64,000 nucleotides of DNA from Toxorhynchites rutilus septentrionalis (lineage: Eukaryota > Arthropoda > Insecta > Diptera > Culicidae): positions 104,780,661-104,844,660 of the forward strand of contig NC_073746.1 in the NCBI RefSeq assembly GCF_029784135.1, read 5' to 3'. The stretch's first letter is position 1. Every line of letters begins with the position of its first letter. Shown here piece after piece: positions 45,761 through 56,728 of the stretch. Under the pieces are notes generated by a model, which saw nothing but the letters and a program-made list of their open reading frames with translations, did no database searches and was not told the DNA's origin. Both the position numbers and the translations under genes were made by a program.

Positions 45761-47197
45761 ATGGCTTCAAGTAGCTCCGGGCCTCCGGGAGGCCGGGCTA
45801 CAAATTTCTATGAGGGCAGGCCCACCGAAGCCACCGCTCCACTATGGGCGGACCCCTCGAACGGTAATCTCCAGATACTGCTTCTGAGAGCCACAGGAGA
45901 CAAGGTGCTTCCAACAAACCCCTTCACAGTCAGCAATACCATCAAGGCAGTTGTAAAAAAATTCAACAGCGCCAAACCACAGCGAGATGATAAAAAGAAA
46001 CTCCAGTACATCTTGACAACCAGGGATGAGGATACAGTCGGTAAGTTACTTTCGATTACCAAACTGATTGATAATACTCCTGTAGAAGTGATCTTCCACC
46101 CAACTTTAAACCAACGCAAATGCGTTGTGACTTGCCGCGAAGTTATCGACCTTCCGGAATCCGAACTGGTGAAAGAACTCACCGCTCAAGGTGTGATCGG
46201 CGTCAAACGCATCACCAGAAAGGACAACAACATTGTTGTGCCAACGGCCACTTTAATATTGACCATTCGCGGAACTGTCGTTCCCAATTTTATTTACTTT
46301 GGGTTCATTCGAGCCGGGACTAGAAATTTTTATCCCAATCCCATGCAATGCTACAAGTGCTACAAATTTGGACATACGAACAAGCGATGCAAACGCGAAA
46401 ATCCGCTTTGCAGAAACTGCGGCCATGAACATCCGGAACAACAAACAGACGCAAACAAAGTATGCGATGCTTCAGCTTTTTGTGTCAACTGCCAAGGGAA
46501 CCACTCCTCTTCTAGTAGGAATTGTCCCGTATGGCAAACCGAAAATAAAATCACCAGAATAAGAATCGACAATGGAATCTCATACAAAGAGGCAAAGGAA
46601 CAGCTGCAACTTCAAAACAATGCTCCAACATTCGCAAGTGTTCTGCAAGACAGACTTTCCAACTTGCAAAAGCCAGCACCCAGCTGCAACTGCAAATGTA
46701 ACTGCGCCTCGGCCGCTTCGGCCACTTCTAGTCGCGAAAGCACCCCCCCAATTGACACTACATTCGATACAACCATGACAGATTCAACAACTGGTAGTTC
46801 ATCAACTGAATCCGAAAGCGAATCAGTCATTTCTATGGACACGTCTGATGTTCCAAACAAAAACAAAAACAAAAGAAAAATAACTAAAGGATCATCCTCA
46901 GAGTCAGATCAAAAATCTGAAGATGAGACCCAAACAAACAAGGACAAGAAAAGAACTAAGAATGAACAAAGACAGACACCAACAACAAATAACAATACAA
47001 CCCCAACAGAAAACAACAACAACAACAACAACAACACACATCAAACAAAAAACAACAATAACAACAACAGCAACGCACATTCAACAAAAAACAACACAAA
47101 CACAACAAACACTCCAAAGACTTCTACACCAAACAAAAACAACACCAATACCTCAAAGAAAGCTTCTCTTTCCAAGGGTAAAGGACCATCGAACTAA
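45761..47197 (+). CDS. LINE ORF1 protein (Gag-like, zinc knuckles)
   Basis: 478 residues, starting MASSSSGPPGGRATNFYEGR. Expected to bind the LINE RNA and form the retrotransposition particle. A first CCHC knuckle at 197-210 (CYKCYKFGHTNKRC) is followed by two less regular Cys/His clusters (CRNCGHEHPEQ... and CVNCQGNHSSSSRNC). The C-terminal third is low complexity: a Cys/Ala patch, Ser/Glu-rich acid stretch, then long Asn/Thr/Lys runs encoded by repeated AAC. No frame damage. ORF2 becomes open 36 nt after the stop. Confidence 0.85.
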   Translation: MASSSSGPPGGRATNFYEGRPTEATAPLWADPSNGNLQILLLRATGDKVLPTNPFTVSNTIKAVVKKFNSAKPQRDDKKKLQYILTTRDEDTVGKLLSITKLIDNTPVEVIFHPTLNQRKCVVTCREVIDLPESELVKELTAQGVIGVKRITRKDNNIVVPTATLILTIRGTVVPNFIYFGFIRAGTRNFYPNPMQCYKCYKFGHTNKRCKRENPLCRNCGHEHPEQQTDANKVCDASAFCVNCQGNHSSSSRNCPVWQTENKITRIRIDNGISYKEAKEQLQLQNNAPTFASVLQDRLSNLQKPAPSCNCKCNCASAASATSSRESTPPIDTTFDTTMTDSTTGSSSTESESESVISMDTSDVPNKNKNKRKITKGSSSESDQKSEDETQTNKDKKRTKNEQRQTPTTNNNTTPTENNNNNNNNTHQTKNNNNNNSNAHSTKNNTNTTNTPKTSTPNKNNTNTSKKASLSKGKGPSN

Positions 47198-47232
47198 TTC
47201 TCTTTGAATAGTTCAAACATACACACAATTAA

Positions 47233-50200
47233 GACTTAGGAATTAGAGTTAAAAACACCAACACATTCACTCCAACACAGAAATTCGGGATACAATGGAA
47301 CATCAGAAGTATCCGACGAAATATTCTAGAACTGAAAATGCTTATTTCAAACTCTAATCCCACAGTCATAGCCCTTCAAGAAACTATGACTCCAAACAAC
47401 TTCGATAAACACTTCATCTCAAAATATATCACATATTTCAAAGAGGGTCCCAACCCCTCAAAAAACGGAGTTGCAATCGCAATCAAAGATGGCACTCCAC
47501 ATGATCTTCTTCCCATTACCACTGATCTTCAGGCAGTGGTAGTACGCATTAAACACCCCTTCCCAATCACCGTCGTTAGCATCTACATCACTAATGATTC
47601 CGATCCGAACACTCTACGCGGCCAACTGGACCATCTGTTCGCCCAACTTCCCGCCCCAATCATGCTTATGGGTGATTTCAACGCCCACTCATACGCCTGG
47701 GGAGGTGCATACCTCGATCGAAAAGGATCCATCATTGAGGATTTCATATCCGACCATTCTCTTCTCCTTCTTAACAACGGCCAACACACCAGAATCCATT
47801 ATTCTGGTACTACTTCAGCCATCGATCTCACTATAGTATCAGACAAACTATCTTCAAAACTTTCTTGGAACATCCACGATGATACTTGCGGAAGCGATCA
47901 TTTTCCAATCTTCACTTCCTTCGGCCAAACTTCTCCAGAGTTTTCAACAAGGCCAAGATGGAAATTTGAATACGCTGACTGGGCTGGCTATCAGTTTGAC
48001 ATTGAAAACCGCCTCTCCGCTAAACGAGATTGGACAGCCAAGGAATTCTCCAAAGTTGTCCTAGAAGTTGCAATGGTGCACATCCCCAGAACCAGTGGCA
48101 TCCCTGGCAGGAAATGTGTCCCATGGTGGTCGCCTGAGCTGAAGGCAGCGATCAAAGGTCGACGTAAGGCCCTACGCAAATTAAGAAAGGCCCATCCGGA
48201 CAGCCCACTGAGACCCACTCTGCTTGCAGAGTTCCAAAGGGCTCGCAAAGAAGCTAAGACTGCTATCAACACAGCCAAGCACAACAGTTGGGTTAAATTC
48301 GTCAGCGAAATTAATCCCAACGCGTCAACAAAGGATTTATGGAGTAAGATTGGCAGGCTTCATGGAAAGAAAAGAAGCAAAGAATATAATCTTCTAATTA
48401 ACGGTCAATACACCAATGACCGGAAAATCATCGCCGAGGCGTTTGGAGATTTCTTTGCTTCCGCCTCCTCCAATCAAAACTACGACCAAACCTTTCTAAC
48501 CCACAAAACGGAATGCGAAAGAATTCCCATCGATTTTCATACCGATGTGGAATTTGACTTCAACAAAAACCTCTCCCTAAAAGAGCTCGATTGGGTACTG
48601 AACAAAGTCAAACAAGGATCCACAGGACCTGATGACATCAGCTACCCTATGCTTAAGAATCTACCCCATCTCGGGAAAAAAGCACTTCTGAAGCTCCTCA
48701 ACAAAGTCTGGGACAGTGGAACCCTCCCCAGTTGCTGGAAAGAGGGTTTAATGATCTGTATCCCGAAACCAGACATGAACAATCATCTTCTTGACAATTT
48801 CCGCCCCATCACCCTCATAAGTTGTGTTGGGAAAGTCTTGGAAAAAATGATCAATCGACGCTTAACGACTTTTCTAGAGTCAAATAAGCTGATTGATCCC
48901 AGACAATTCGCATTCCGTGCGGGAAAAGGTACAGAAGATTGCCTTGTAGCAATCGAAAAAATCCTAGACGACGCAACTGAAAAATTACACCACATTGATA
49001 TTGTTTCCCTGGATTTATCCAAGGCCTTCGATCGGGCATGGAGGTACCCAGTGCTGAAAAGCCTTTTCGACTGGGGGATTCGTGGGAGATTAGGTCTCTT
49101 CGTTAAAAGTTTTCTAGAAAACCGGTCTTTCAAAACCGTTATTAACAACCACCAATCTTCTCTAAAAATCCCAGAAAACGGCTTCCCACAAGGCTCAGCA
49201 CTTTCACCAACCCTCTTCAACATTGCCATGCAATCTCTATTCGAGATTATCCCGGACCATATAAAGGTCATAGTCTATGCAGATGACATCACTCTTATCT
49301 CTACGAGCTGCTTCGGCTTAATCCAGAGAAAGAGGCTTCAAAAAACCTTAGACTCCATCCAAAACTGGGCTCTAAAAACAGGTTTTAAAATTTCCCCGGA
49401 GAAATCCAAACACATACATATCGGAAAAGCTCTCAGAAGGAGAACCTATCTTCAGCTCAACAAAATCCCGATCCCTACAATGAGGACATTGAAAATACTA
49501 GGGGTTACTTTCGACAAGAAACTCAACTTCCTATCACATTCCCAAAAGACCAAAATAGCCACCAGAAAGAAATTGAACATCATCAAGTCTATCGCAGGCA
49601 ACCTAGCCTCTGGTCATAGAAAGACGTTGCTAAATGTTGTAAATGTTTGGTTGGTCCCACAAATCCTTTACGGAATAGGCACCTTCAGCCGTGGAGGGGA
49701 CAGGGTGTTAAACACCATTCAACCAATTTACAATAAAGCAATTAGGCTCGCAATTGGCGCTTTTCCCACCAGTCCTACTCTTGCTGTAATGGCAGAAAGT
49801 GGGCAACTTCCCTTCACCCACCTGGTAACAAAAGCCATCACGAATAAAGCCATCCGTCACTTGTCACTCCCCGAAAGCGACCACAATGTCCCATTAATAC
49901 ATAGAGCTAAAACATGGTTCAAAAATCTCACGAACAAAGATCTTCCCGATATATGTGAACGTTCATCTGCGACGGGAAGAAATTGGAACGTCAAACCGCC
50001 GAACATTAACCTTGAACTTCTCAAGACAGTTCGAGCGGGAGACCCTTCTCCAAAAGTCAAAGCCTGCTTCAATAACCTCGTTGCATCCAATTTTCAAATC
50101 AACCACCAGGTATACACAGATGGTTCAGTCAGTGCCGATGGAGTTGGATGTGGAGTCTTTGAGAGTAGATACACTGGTAGCTTTTCTCTTCCACCGCAAT

Positions 50201-50886
50201 GCTCCATCTTCAGTGCGGAAGCTTTCGCCCTTTTAATAGCTACCCAAGAATGCACCCATGAGTTTCTTCCTACCACAATATTCTCAGACTCAGCTAGCTG
50301 TCTCCACGATCTTCTGAGTGGAAACAGCAAACACCCATGGATTAAGCAAACAGAAGAGGCTGCTTCAAATAAAAACATCTCCTTCTGCTGGGTTCCTGGT
50401 CACTCAGGAATCCGTGGAAACACAGCCGCCGACATACTGGCCGGCAAGGGCAGCAAAATAGATCCCCCAGACATGCCCTGTCCTCCATCTGACATTGTCC
50501 GCTGGGTAAAACAGCAAGTCCGTGAAAGCTGGGACATAGGCTGGATAAACAGCCGTCCCACTCATCTTCATAAAATTAAAAATTCCACTCTCCCTTGGGA
50601 TGACCGCCTCAATAGTAGGGAAAGGCAAGTCCTTACCCGTCTTCGAATTGGGCACACTAACTTCACCCACTCACACTTGTTCTGCAGAGCCGAAAAACCC
50701 CAATGTGCTTGCAACGAAGCTCCGGTTTCCGTTAGCCATCTTTTACTTGAATGTCAACATACCAAAGATGCTCGAGTCCGACACAACATAGGCCAGAGTC
50801 TCCGAGATATCCTCAGTAGAGACGAGACCCAAGAAACCAATTTAATTGCGTTTCTGAAAGAAACCGACTTCTTTGGTAAAATCTAA
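47233..50886 (+). CDS. LINE ORF2: endonuclease, reverse transcriptase, RNase H
   Basis: The first ATG is at 47338 (1182 residues). The conserved endonuclease start (FGIQWNIRSIRRNILELK) lies upstream, in a frame open from 47233 with no ATG, so translation probably begins by reinitiation or at a non-AUG codon. Numbering from 47338: QE (14-15), GDFNAH (112-117), SDH (186-188) for the APE endonuclease; FRPITLIS, DLSKAFDRAW, PQGSALSP and VYADD (Asp 649-650) for RT; YTDGSV (926-931), AEAFALL, FSDSASC and WVPGHSGIRGN for RNase H. A Cys/His C-terminus follows. All catalytic motifs are present and uninterrupted, so this copy could be competent. Confidence 0.85.
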   Translation, partial: DLGIRVKNTNTFTPTQKFGIQWNIRSIRRNILELKMLISNSNPTVIALQETMTPNNFDKHFISKYITYFKEGPNPSKNGVAIAIKDGTPHDLLPITTDLQAVVVRIKHPFPITVVSIYITNDSDPNTLRGQLDHLFAQLPAPIMLMGDFNAHSYAWGGAYLDRKGSIIEDFISDHSLLLLNNGQHTRIHYSGTTSAIDLTIVSDKLSSKLSWNIHDDTCGSDHFPIFTSFGQTSPEFSTRPRWKFEYADWAGYQFDIENRLSAKRDWTAKEFSKVVLEVAMVHIPRTSGIPGRKCVPWWSPELKAAIKGRRKALRKLRKAHPDSPLRPTLLAEFQRARKEAKTAINTAKHNSWVKFVSEINPNASTKDLWSKIGRLHGKKRSKEYNLLINGQYTNDRKIIAEAFGDFFASASSNQNYDQTFLTHKTECERIPIDFHTDVEFDFNKNLSLKELDWVLNKVKQGSTGPDDISYPMLKNLPHLGKKALLKLLNKVWDSGTLPSCWKEGLMICIPKPDMNNHLLDNFRPITLISCVGKVLEKMINRRLTTFLESNKLIDPRQFAFRAGKGTEDCLVAIEKILDDATEKLHHIDIVSLDLSKAFDRAWRYPVLKSLFDWGIRGRLGLFVKSFLENRSFKTVINNHQSSLKIPENGFPQGSALSPTLFNIAMQSLFEIIPDHIKVIVYADDITLISTSCFGLIQRKRLQKTLDSIQNWALKTGFKISPEKSKHIHIGKALRRRTYLQLNKIPIPTMRTLKILGVTFDKKLNFLSHSQKTKIATRKKLNIIKSIAGNLASGHRKTLLNVVNVWLVPQILYGIGTFSRGGDRVLNTIQPIYNKAIRLAIGAFPTSPTLAVMAESGQLPFTHLVTKAITNKAIRHLSLPESDHNVPLIHRAKTWFKNLTNKDLPDICERSSATGRNWNVKPPNINLELLKTVRAGDPSPKVKACFNNLVASNFQINHQVYTDGSVSADGVGCGVFESRYTGSFSLPPQCSIFSAEAFALLIATQECTHEFLPTTIFSDSASCLHDLLSGNSKHPWIKQTEEAASNKNISFCWVPGHSGIRGNTAADILAGKGSKIDPPDMPCPPSDIVRWVKQQVRESWDIGWINSRPTHLHKIKNSTLPWDDRLNSRERQVLTRLRIGHTNFTHSHLFCRAEKPQCACNEAPVSVSHLLLECQHTKDARVRHNIGQSLRDILSRDETQETNLIAFLKETDFFGKI

Positions 50887-51239
50887 ACCGAAATACTAAA
50901 TACCTTGGAAAGTGCTTATTAAAGTTCGCCACTTCACAGTCATGTATGCGTGTTTATGTGTGTATACACATGTATGTACGGGTCGGAAGGAAGGTATTCA
51001 TACATGTATATACACGCATTCAATAATATTAAATAACAAATAATATAATATATACTTTCATACCCACATCTATCTTCTATCCATTACATTATACTTTAAT
51101 CAACTTCCTATTCCTACAGCCACACTCACCAAGGAGAATAAATTCATTAAATAAACCTCTCCATTTTTCAGCTATACTATATACCATTAAATTCAAAACC
51201 ACTATATTTTATTATCTATTCAAACTGTATTTCATTTCA

Positions 51240-51350
51240 TTTCACCCCACCCCACACCTACTCCTCCCCTCTTTCCTTCCCATACCACTCCCACCCCCTC
51301 CCAATCCACTAATCCCACCCAAATCCTTTCCACTCCTTTCCTTCCTATCC
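51240..51350 (+). repeat. Pyrimidine-rich tract in LINE 3' UTR
   Basis: Almost purely C and T with some A ('ccccaccccacacctactcctcccctc'), part of the I-group LINE 3' UTR. Confidence 0.8.
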
Positions 51351-51649
51351 TCCTGAGAGGGGCCGTTTTGTTTTTTGGCTTTGGAACAAGCCTTTCGCTA
51401 GGTCACTTGTGCTTCGTTACTGCTTTGGTCCTCGGATCAGTAAATTTTTAATTTTCTTTACAGCATATATTAAATATCTTATGAAGCATAGGATCCCTTC
51501 CTACCTTCTTCTTTAACCGAGAGTCGAGCGGACGGGTCTGATGAGTGATTTTGTTGGTTTCCCTTTCGCCAGTCCCCTCTGGACTGGTTTTATTGTGGCT
51601 CTTCACTGGGCTGGAGGCGAATGAACTGCAAAGTTTAAAGCCTCTCAAA

Positions 51650-51960
51650 AACAAAGAAACAACAGAAACAAAAAAACATTCATTACGATTTGTTCGCTCG
51701 TTGGATTCACATGCAGGCTAAAAAGGGTCCTTTTCAGGATCACAAAATTATCTTCAATCTAAAGAGTTTATTGTTTTGTTATCACTCAATATCCCCATCT
51801 TGTTCGGCTAAACCTTTCCGTTTAGCGATTGCATTTGCCACTCGCCACAGCTTTCACAGTTGGAAAATTTCTTCCCATCCAGCTTGTGACATATTTTACA
51901 GTAAATTACATTCAATGGCACGTCGCATTACCACCACTCAGTATCGGATTGGAGGTAATT
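51650..51960 (-). pseudogene. Partial histone-derived unit in E6
   Basis: Reverse complement of 38434-38730 in E5 ('aagctgtggcgagtggcaa', 'aggtttagccgaacaagatggg'). On the plus strand GGTCCTTTTCAGGATC (51726-51741) forms a histone-type stem-loop preceded by AAAAAG, opposite in strand to the H2A copies. Cut at about 51665-51682 by the LINE 3' end. Confidence 0.6.
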
Positions 51961-52316
51961 TTAACCTGTAATTGAACATTTGCGATGACAGTGGTACAAT
52001 GTCGACTTTCAATGTGGGGTCAAAATTTGAACCCCGAACTCTATGTTTACAAAAATGTCCAACTAAATATGTCGCATTAAAGGTCCGTCCAATTAGCTAA
52101 ATGTCGAGATAAGTGTAAATTAATGTACTTTCAATCTAGAAGCAATTTAAGAATTGGTGAAAATCAATAAGCTCAGAACAACTGCCAAATTCACATACTC
52201 ATCATATCCTGGCAAACAAATTATGAAAAAATCAATTTGTGTTTTATTATTATTTTGGATATTGTTTTAGAAAGCATTGAACTGTATTTCCTAAACTCTT
52301 TTTTGGAAGGTTTAAT

Positions 52317-52775
52317 GGCCCTGAAAAGCGCCTTGTTTTATGGAATGGTTCAAATTTAGAAAACTTAGTACTCGTGGTTTTGAAAAAAACCATTTCGAAC
52401 GCCCTCGATGCCGCCTTGTTCTGGGTTTGCCACCAAAGCAGTGTGTATAAAGAACAAACTTTTTTCTTCTGCTACCTGATGCCGTTTTGCGATTGCGTTT
52501 GCCACTCGCCACTCGCTGCAACCGCCTGTTGTCTTGATGTCCGCCGAACCGAATGTGTTCTGTTCCGAATGCGGGTTTTCTTATCGTCGCGAGCAGCTTT
52601 ACCAGCTAACCCGATCACTTCGGCGGCCGAAACTATATAACGCCGACAAGGTGGACTGGTGCACTGGTACTAACGCGCTCGTCCTAGTTACCCTTGCGGG
52701 GAACTCCAGATCAACACGGTTCGAGCGGGATTTTGCCTTTCCCTTCACTTTTCCCCCTTTACCATGACCAGACAT
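52317..52775 (-). pseudogene. Histone H2A pseudogene, E6 first unit
   Basis: The ATG at 52775 opens MSGHGKGGKVKGKAKSRSNR. Nucleotide similarity to H2A continues through the stretch for APVYL...LAGxAARDxKKTRI ('gagcgcgttagtaccagtgcaccagtc', 'gctgctcgcgac') with indels, then is lost. Ends with stem-loop GGCGCTTTTCAGGGCC (52332-52317). Collinear with 37666-38060 but keeps more of the core. Confidence 0.75.
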
Positions 52776-52854
52776 GGCTGCTTGGGTTGGTTTGTTGATG
52801 TGTTGTGATGCGAACCGATGTGGTGTACGGTTTGAACGAGAATGATCGTTACGG

Positions 52855-53055
52855 AAGGAATAAAGGTCTTGTATTATAGAGACTTTAAACTTTTGCAGTT
52901 CATTCGTCTCTAGCCTTGAGAAAAGGCCCTTTGAAAACTCTACTCTATTCTACTCCAGCGCTATCACCTCCGCCCTCTTGCCTTGAGAAAGGCACTCGAT
53001 CCCTCGCCGTCCAGCCCGTCCAGCAACGATGTTGTCCAGTCGGTGTCCACACAAA
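52855..53055 (-). mobile_element. ~200-bp retroposon with stem-loop tail, copy 2
   Basis: Flanked by GAATGATCGTTACGG (52840-52854) and GAATGATCGGTACGG (53056-53070), a 15-bp TSD with one mismatch. E5 has the empty site at the corresponding position (near 37600). Sequence matches 32221-32424. Confidence 0.75.
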
Positions 53056-53513
53056 GAATGATCGGTACGGCAGCGGAGCGGGGATTTTTAAGCTGACTGG
53101 CTGGCTCGAGAATTACGCATGTGTGAGACTGCGACCAATGTTTCGTTCATTTTTTTTTCTTTTTCCTTTCCAATCGTGCTTCATTCTATTTCGCTGCTGC
53201 CGCTGGTTGCCCGTTTTGGTCGGTACGATTTGAGGAGCACAAAATGGACCAATCAAAAATGGGCACATAGTGCATTTTAACAATGCTTGATATTTCACAA
53301 TTATTCAATTATTTATCTCAAGAAAAATGAAATGTTATTCGTTATGATAGATGCGTAGATATATTTTCTATCAATTGATGCAAAAACCTCCGCGATCTAT
53401 TGAGAAATGCTCGAGTTATAAGCGTTCCAAATCTTGCATTTTTTCCTACTTGTTCAGTGCCTAGATTTCCATTTCACCCCCTATATATTCCGGTTAGACG
53501 TAGTCCTACGTCA

Positions 53514-55640
53514 AAACTACCCTAAAATTTTGGTTTGATTCTATACATTATAAGAAAATTGGCATGACATTTTCGGTGTCGCAATAATTTCGTGTTCGCC
53601 CTTTACGAGCGCACATATGACATATATGACAGCCCATTCCACTTCTGAAAACAATTCAGAATTTTCAAATGCTGCATGTTCCTACCAGCAGAACGGCAAT
53701 TGAGCAATCAAACTTGCACACAAATAGTCGTTTCGATCTGACCATCGTTTAGTATTGGGTTCTTTCTACGATGAGCATCTCATGAAGTTCAAGGCAACAA
53801 TATGTTAGCGAGTACTCTGACTGTAAAATCCCGAACAGACAGCCAGCAACACAGGAAATAGACATGGGAAGATAAATGGATGAAATCGCAATCAACATTC
53901 AATAAGTTGATGGTGATGAACATTACGATTTAATATTGAACCAGTGGAAAAATTCCAGCGAGAGATAAGATGCTATCAATGAAATATTACCTGGTTTTGC
54001 AAAGCGTTCTTCTAATTAGGTGAAACATGGGAAAAGGGATAATTTTTTTGATAGCATCGTGTTCGAAAGTCATATCAATGATATCGGATCAGTGCAAATT
54101 GTTTTGCGATTTACACCAGCTCACGATATCCATTTTCTCGATGGAACATACCAATCCGAGAAACTAATCAGCGAATGGCTGACGGTTTCACTCCCACACA
54201 ATATAGACTCGTTCTCATCAATTCGCTCCAAGAACCTTTTGAATCTGGGCAACAAGGACCTTCATAATTAATTTATTATTCATGTTGGACTCTCAGACTT
54301 TTTGCTTGCTGGATCTGACTACCTTTGAAGGGTCATTTTATGAGTTTAATTGAAAGTAACATCTTCAAATGAATGTCCTCAGTTGTAATGAATTGTTAAT
54401 GGAATTTCTCCAGAGCCTCATTGTCGCTGACGGCCGTCCGAGAATTTCCTCCCACTCGTCTGACAAATTTCAGTTTTGTTTTTGTAATTATGTCTTTCTT
54501 TCACAAGAAACCTTTTTAAGTGCAGGAGTCATAATTTGTCTTCTACACTTCAAGCGAATGAAAAACGCACCGTTCATTTAAATGGCTGCCATTAGGAGTA
54601 ATATAATTTTAAGATTCAAGCAAAATCAAAGTTTTGTCAGTCAATCTGTATTTGTATCATTTATGTCTGCAATGTTCTTCGAGATAAAATAGTGTCATAA
54701 AATTAAATTCAAATGTTTACTTATTGTTTATGCTTCAATCGTAATTTTGTCAGTAATATCGTATTCTACATGTTTGAAGATCTCGCACTTCTCGGTTGTT
54801 TCAATTCTCACAATGTTTACAGAAGTTAACTCTTCCGAAGCATCTCCACTCCCAGCCTAACATGTGCACTAAATGTGAAAATAGAAGCTCATTCTTACCA
54901 TGATTCTAGTTTACGATCGAACGATACTATCGGCGGCGATAGTAAATATCGGGTATCGTTCGTAGTGAAGCGTGGAACCAAAATAATGAACCTTTTTCCG
55001 CCTGATGGAAACAACAAAGAAGGGTAATGGGGGACCATGGGCGAACAAGGAAGCGGAAACCCGTGGCACATCATAATATTATACTCGGCACTCGCTCGTG
55101 GCAATATGGCAGTGGCAGTGTTTGGATAAACTAGCTACTAGTCGCTTCGTAATCCTCATTTTTGGGGACGCCGGAAAGAAAGGAAGTTTTACTTTGGGGA
55201 AAGACCACACAGCACGGCCCTGTACGGATCGGGGCGATAGAGCACTCGTAATGGATTAACGAGCGTAATGATAAATTGTTATGAGTAGGAAGCGCAATTT
55301 CTCCTCATTTGAGCGATGTTCCTGTTCCTGGTCGATTTTTATGTTTTCATACGTGATACTCAACCGACTGAAAGCAGCCAAAATCTTCATTGAAATTTAA
55401 TCACTATTTGTTCAAGGCAGTTTCAGTGGCAAAAAATTTATTTGAAATTTCTCGGGGACACTGATAGTGGATCGACTTATAACATTTGAACTATATTACA
55501 GAAAAAACGTAAAAGGATCTGAGCCTAGAGGTACGGACGGAGACTTGACGTAGGACTTTGAGAAGATTTTGCAGATGTTCTGAAATCCGTGAATTTAACT
55601 CATATAATACTCCCTAGAATGACCGTTTGTTATATGAACT
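53514..55640. other. No gene recognised
   Basis: Long stretch without LINE, SINE or transposase motifs. Short frames only (for example 54020-54271 on the plus strand), none with a known domain. A degenerate terminal motif TTGACGTAGGACTTTG lies at 55545. Possibly unique intergenic or intronic DNA. Confidence 0.35.
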
Positions 55641-56728
55641 GAACTAAACTTCAAGCAGATTGTAAGAGTTGTATTGGTAGAAATCCTGAATCATTAATTA
55701 TTGATCCTGTTTATTTTCAATCAGCCATTCCATGCCAAACCGATATAGTGGTTCTCAGATTTTCGTGAAAATCGGTAGATTTGTTCTTTATTGCAGTATT
55801 TTTCATTAGGGTGACCATTTCCATCTTAGGGTTGTCTGAAAAATCACCTTTTTCTTCTTTTTTTTCCAAAAATTAAATTAAAGTCAACCACCTGTTCTTT
55901 TTTGGAAAAAATACTATACCTGCAGAAAATTCGAATTCTGCTCTCGTTATTATTGATTGGATTCGTTTTTTTTATAGTTTTCATAGTCTCGGGACCAAAG
56001 GCGCTATATGTTTTATATTTTTTTTTTTTTTGGAAAGCTGAGGATTTTTCATATAACATATGTTGAAACCAGAGAGGCGTTTTGTTTCATTTTTGAGTTA
56101 TGATTTTTCAAAGTTAACCGATGGTTCGTAAATTCATTTTTTTCCTCTTTATTCCAACACAAAAAATCATAACTTTTGATCTACTGGGCCGATTCACATC
56201 TACACATAAAATTAAAGCCAATTAGATAGTTTTTTTTTGAAAATATTAGACTTGCGAAAAAAAAATGGATTTTGATTTCGTAATTATTCATTCTATTAGT
56301 TTTTTTATAGTTTACATGGGTTCGGGACCAATGATGCCAAGGATGGATGATTTAAGATATCCATAAATCAGAGATGTGTTATTTTTCGTTTTAAGTTATG
56401 ATTTTCCAAAGTTGTTTTCAGTCTTCTTTCAATATTTCTATGCGACTGGATATATGCGACTTGAATTCAATCAATTGGCAAATGTATCATTGTTTCAAAA
56501 AGGTCTAGCTAATTGGCTTTTTTTTTCTTTCTTTATTGAAGAGATTGGCTTTAATTTGATATATCGATCATCTAAATCAGTCCAGTAGTTCAAAAGTAAT
56601 ACATTTTTGAACAAATTTTTTGAAAAATCATAACTCAAAAACGAAAAAAACGACATATGATATGTGAAAAATCCTCAGCTTTTCAGAAAAAATATAAAAA
56701 AATATAGCGCCTTTGGTCCCGAGACTAT

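Larger units (their letters stand above)
45080..51665 (+). mobile_element. I-group LINE, apparently full length
   Basis: A GC-rich 5' UTR (about 45080-45760), ORF1, a short spacer, ORF2, and a ~780-bp 3' UTR with a pyrimidine-rich tract (51240-51350). The 3' end has a stem-loop GAGGC...GCCTC (51614-51644) and an (A/C)-rich tail. The 5' boundary is set by where H2A-related sequence stops; no clean TSD was found. Confidence 0.7.
44359..53513 (-). mobile_element. Terminal-hairpin repeat E6 (H2A subfamily), split by an I-group LINE
   Basis: The minus-strand 5' end GACGTAGGACTACGTCTAACCGG is at 53512. The 3' end is TAGTCCTACGTCA (44404-44392), a hairpin, and CACCCGTC at 44359 followed by an A-run on the plus strand. 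Bases 44359-44460 are nearly the reverse complement of 38800-38893. H2A-derived pieces lie at 44534-45015, about 51650-51960 and 52317-52775. The repeat contains a 200-bp retroposon and a ~6.6-kb LINE. Confidence 0.65.

Noticed and set aside
46923..47207. A separate Gln/Thr-rich protein
   Set aside because: It is the out-of-frame shadow of the Asn/Thr-rich tail of the LINE ORF1.
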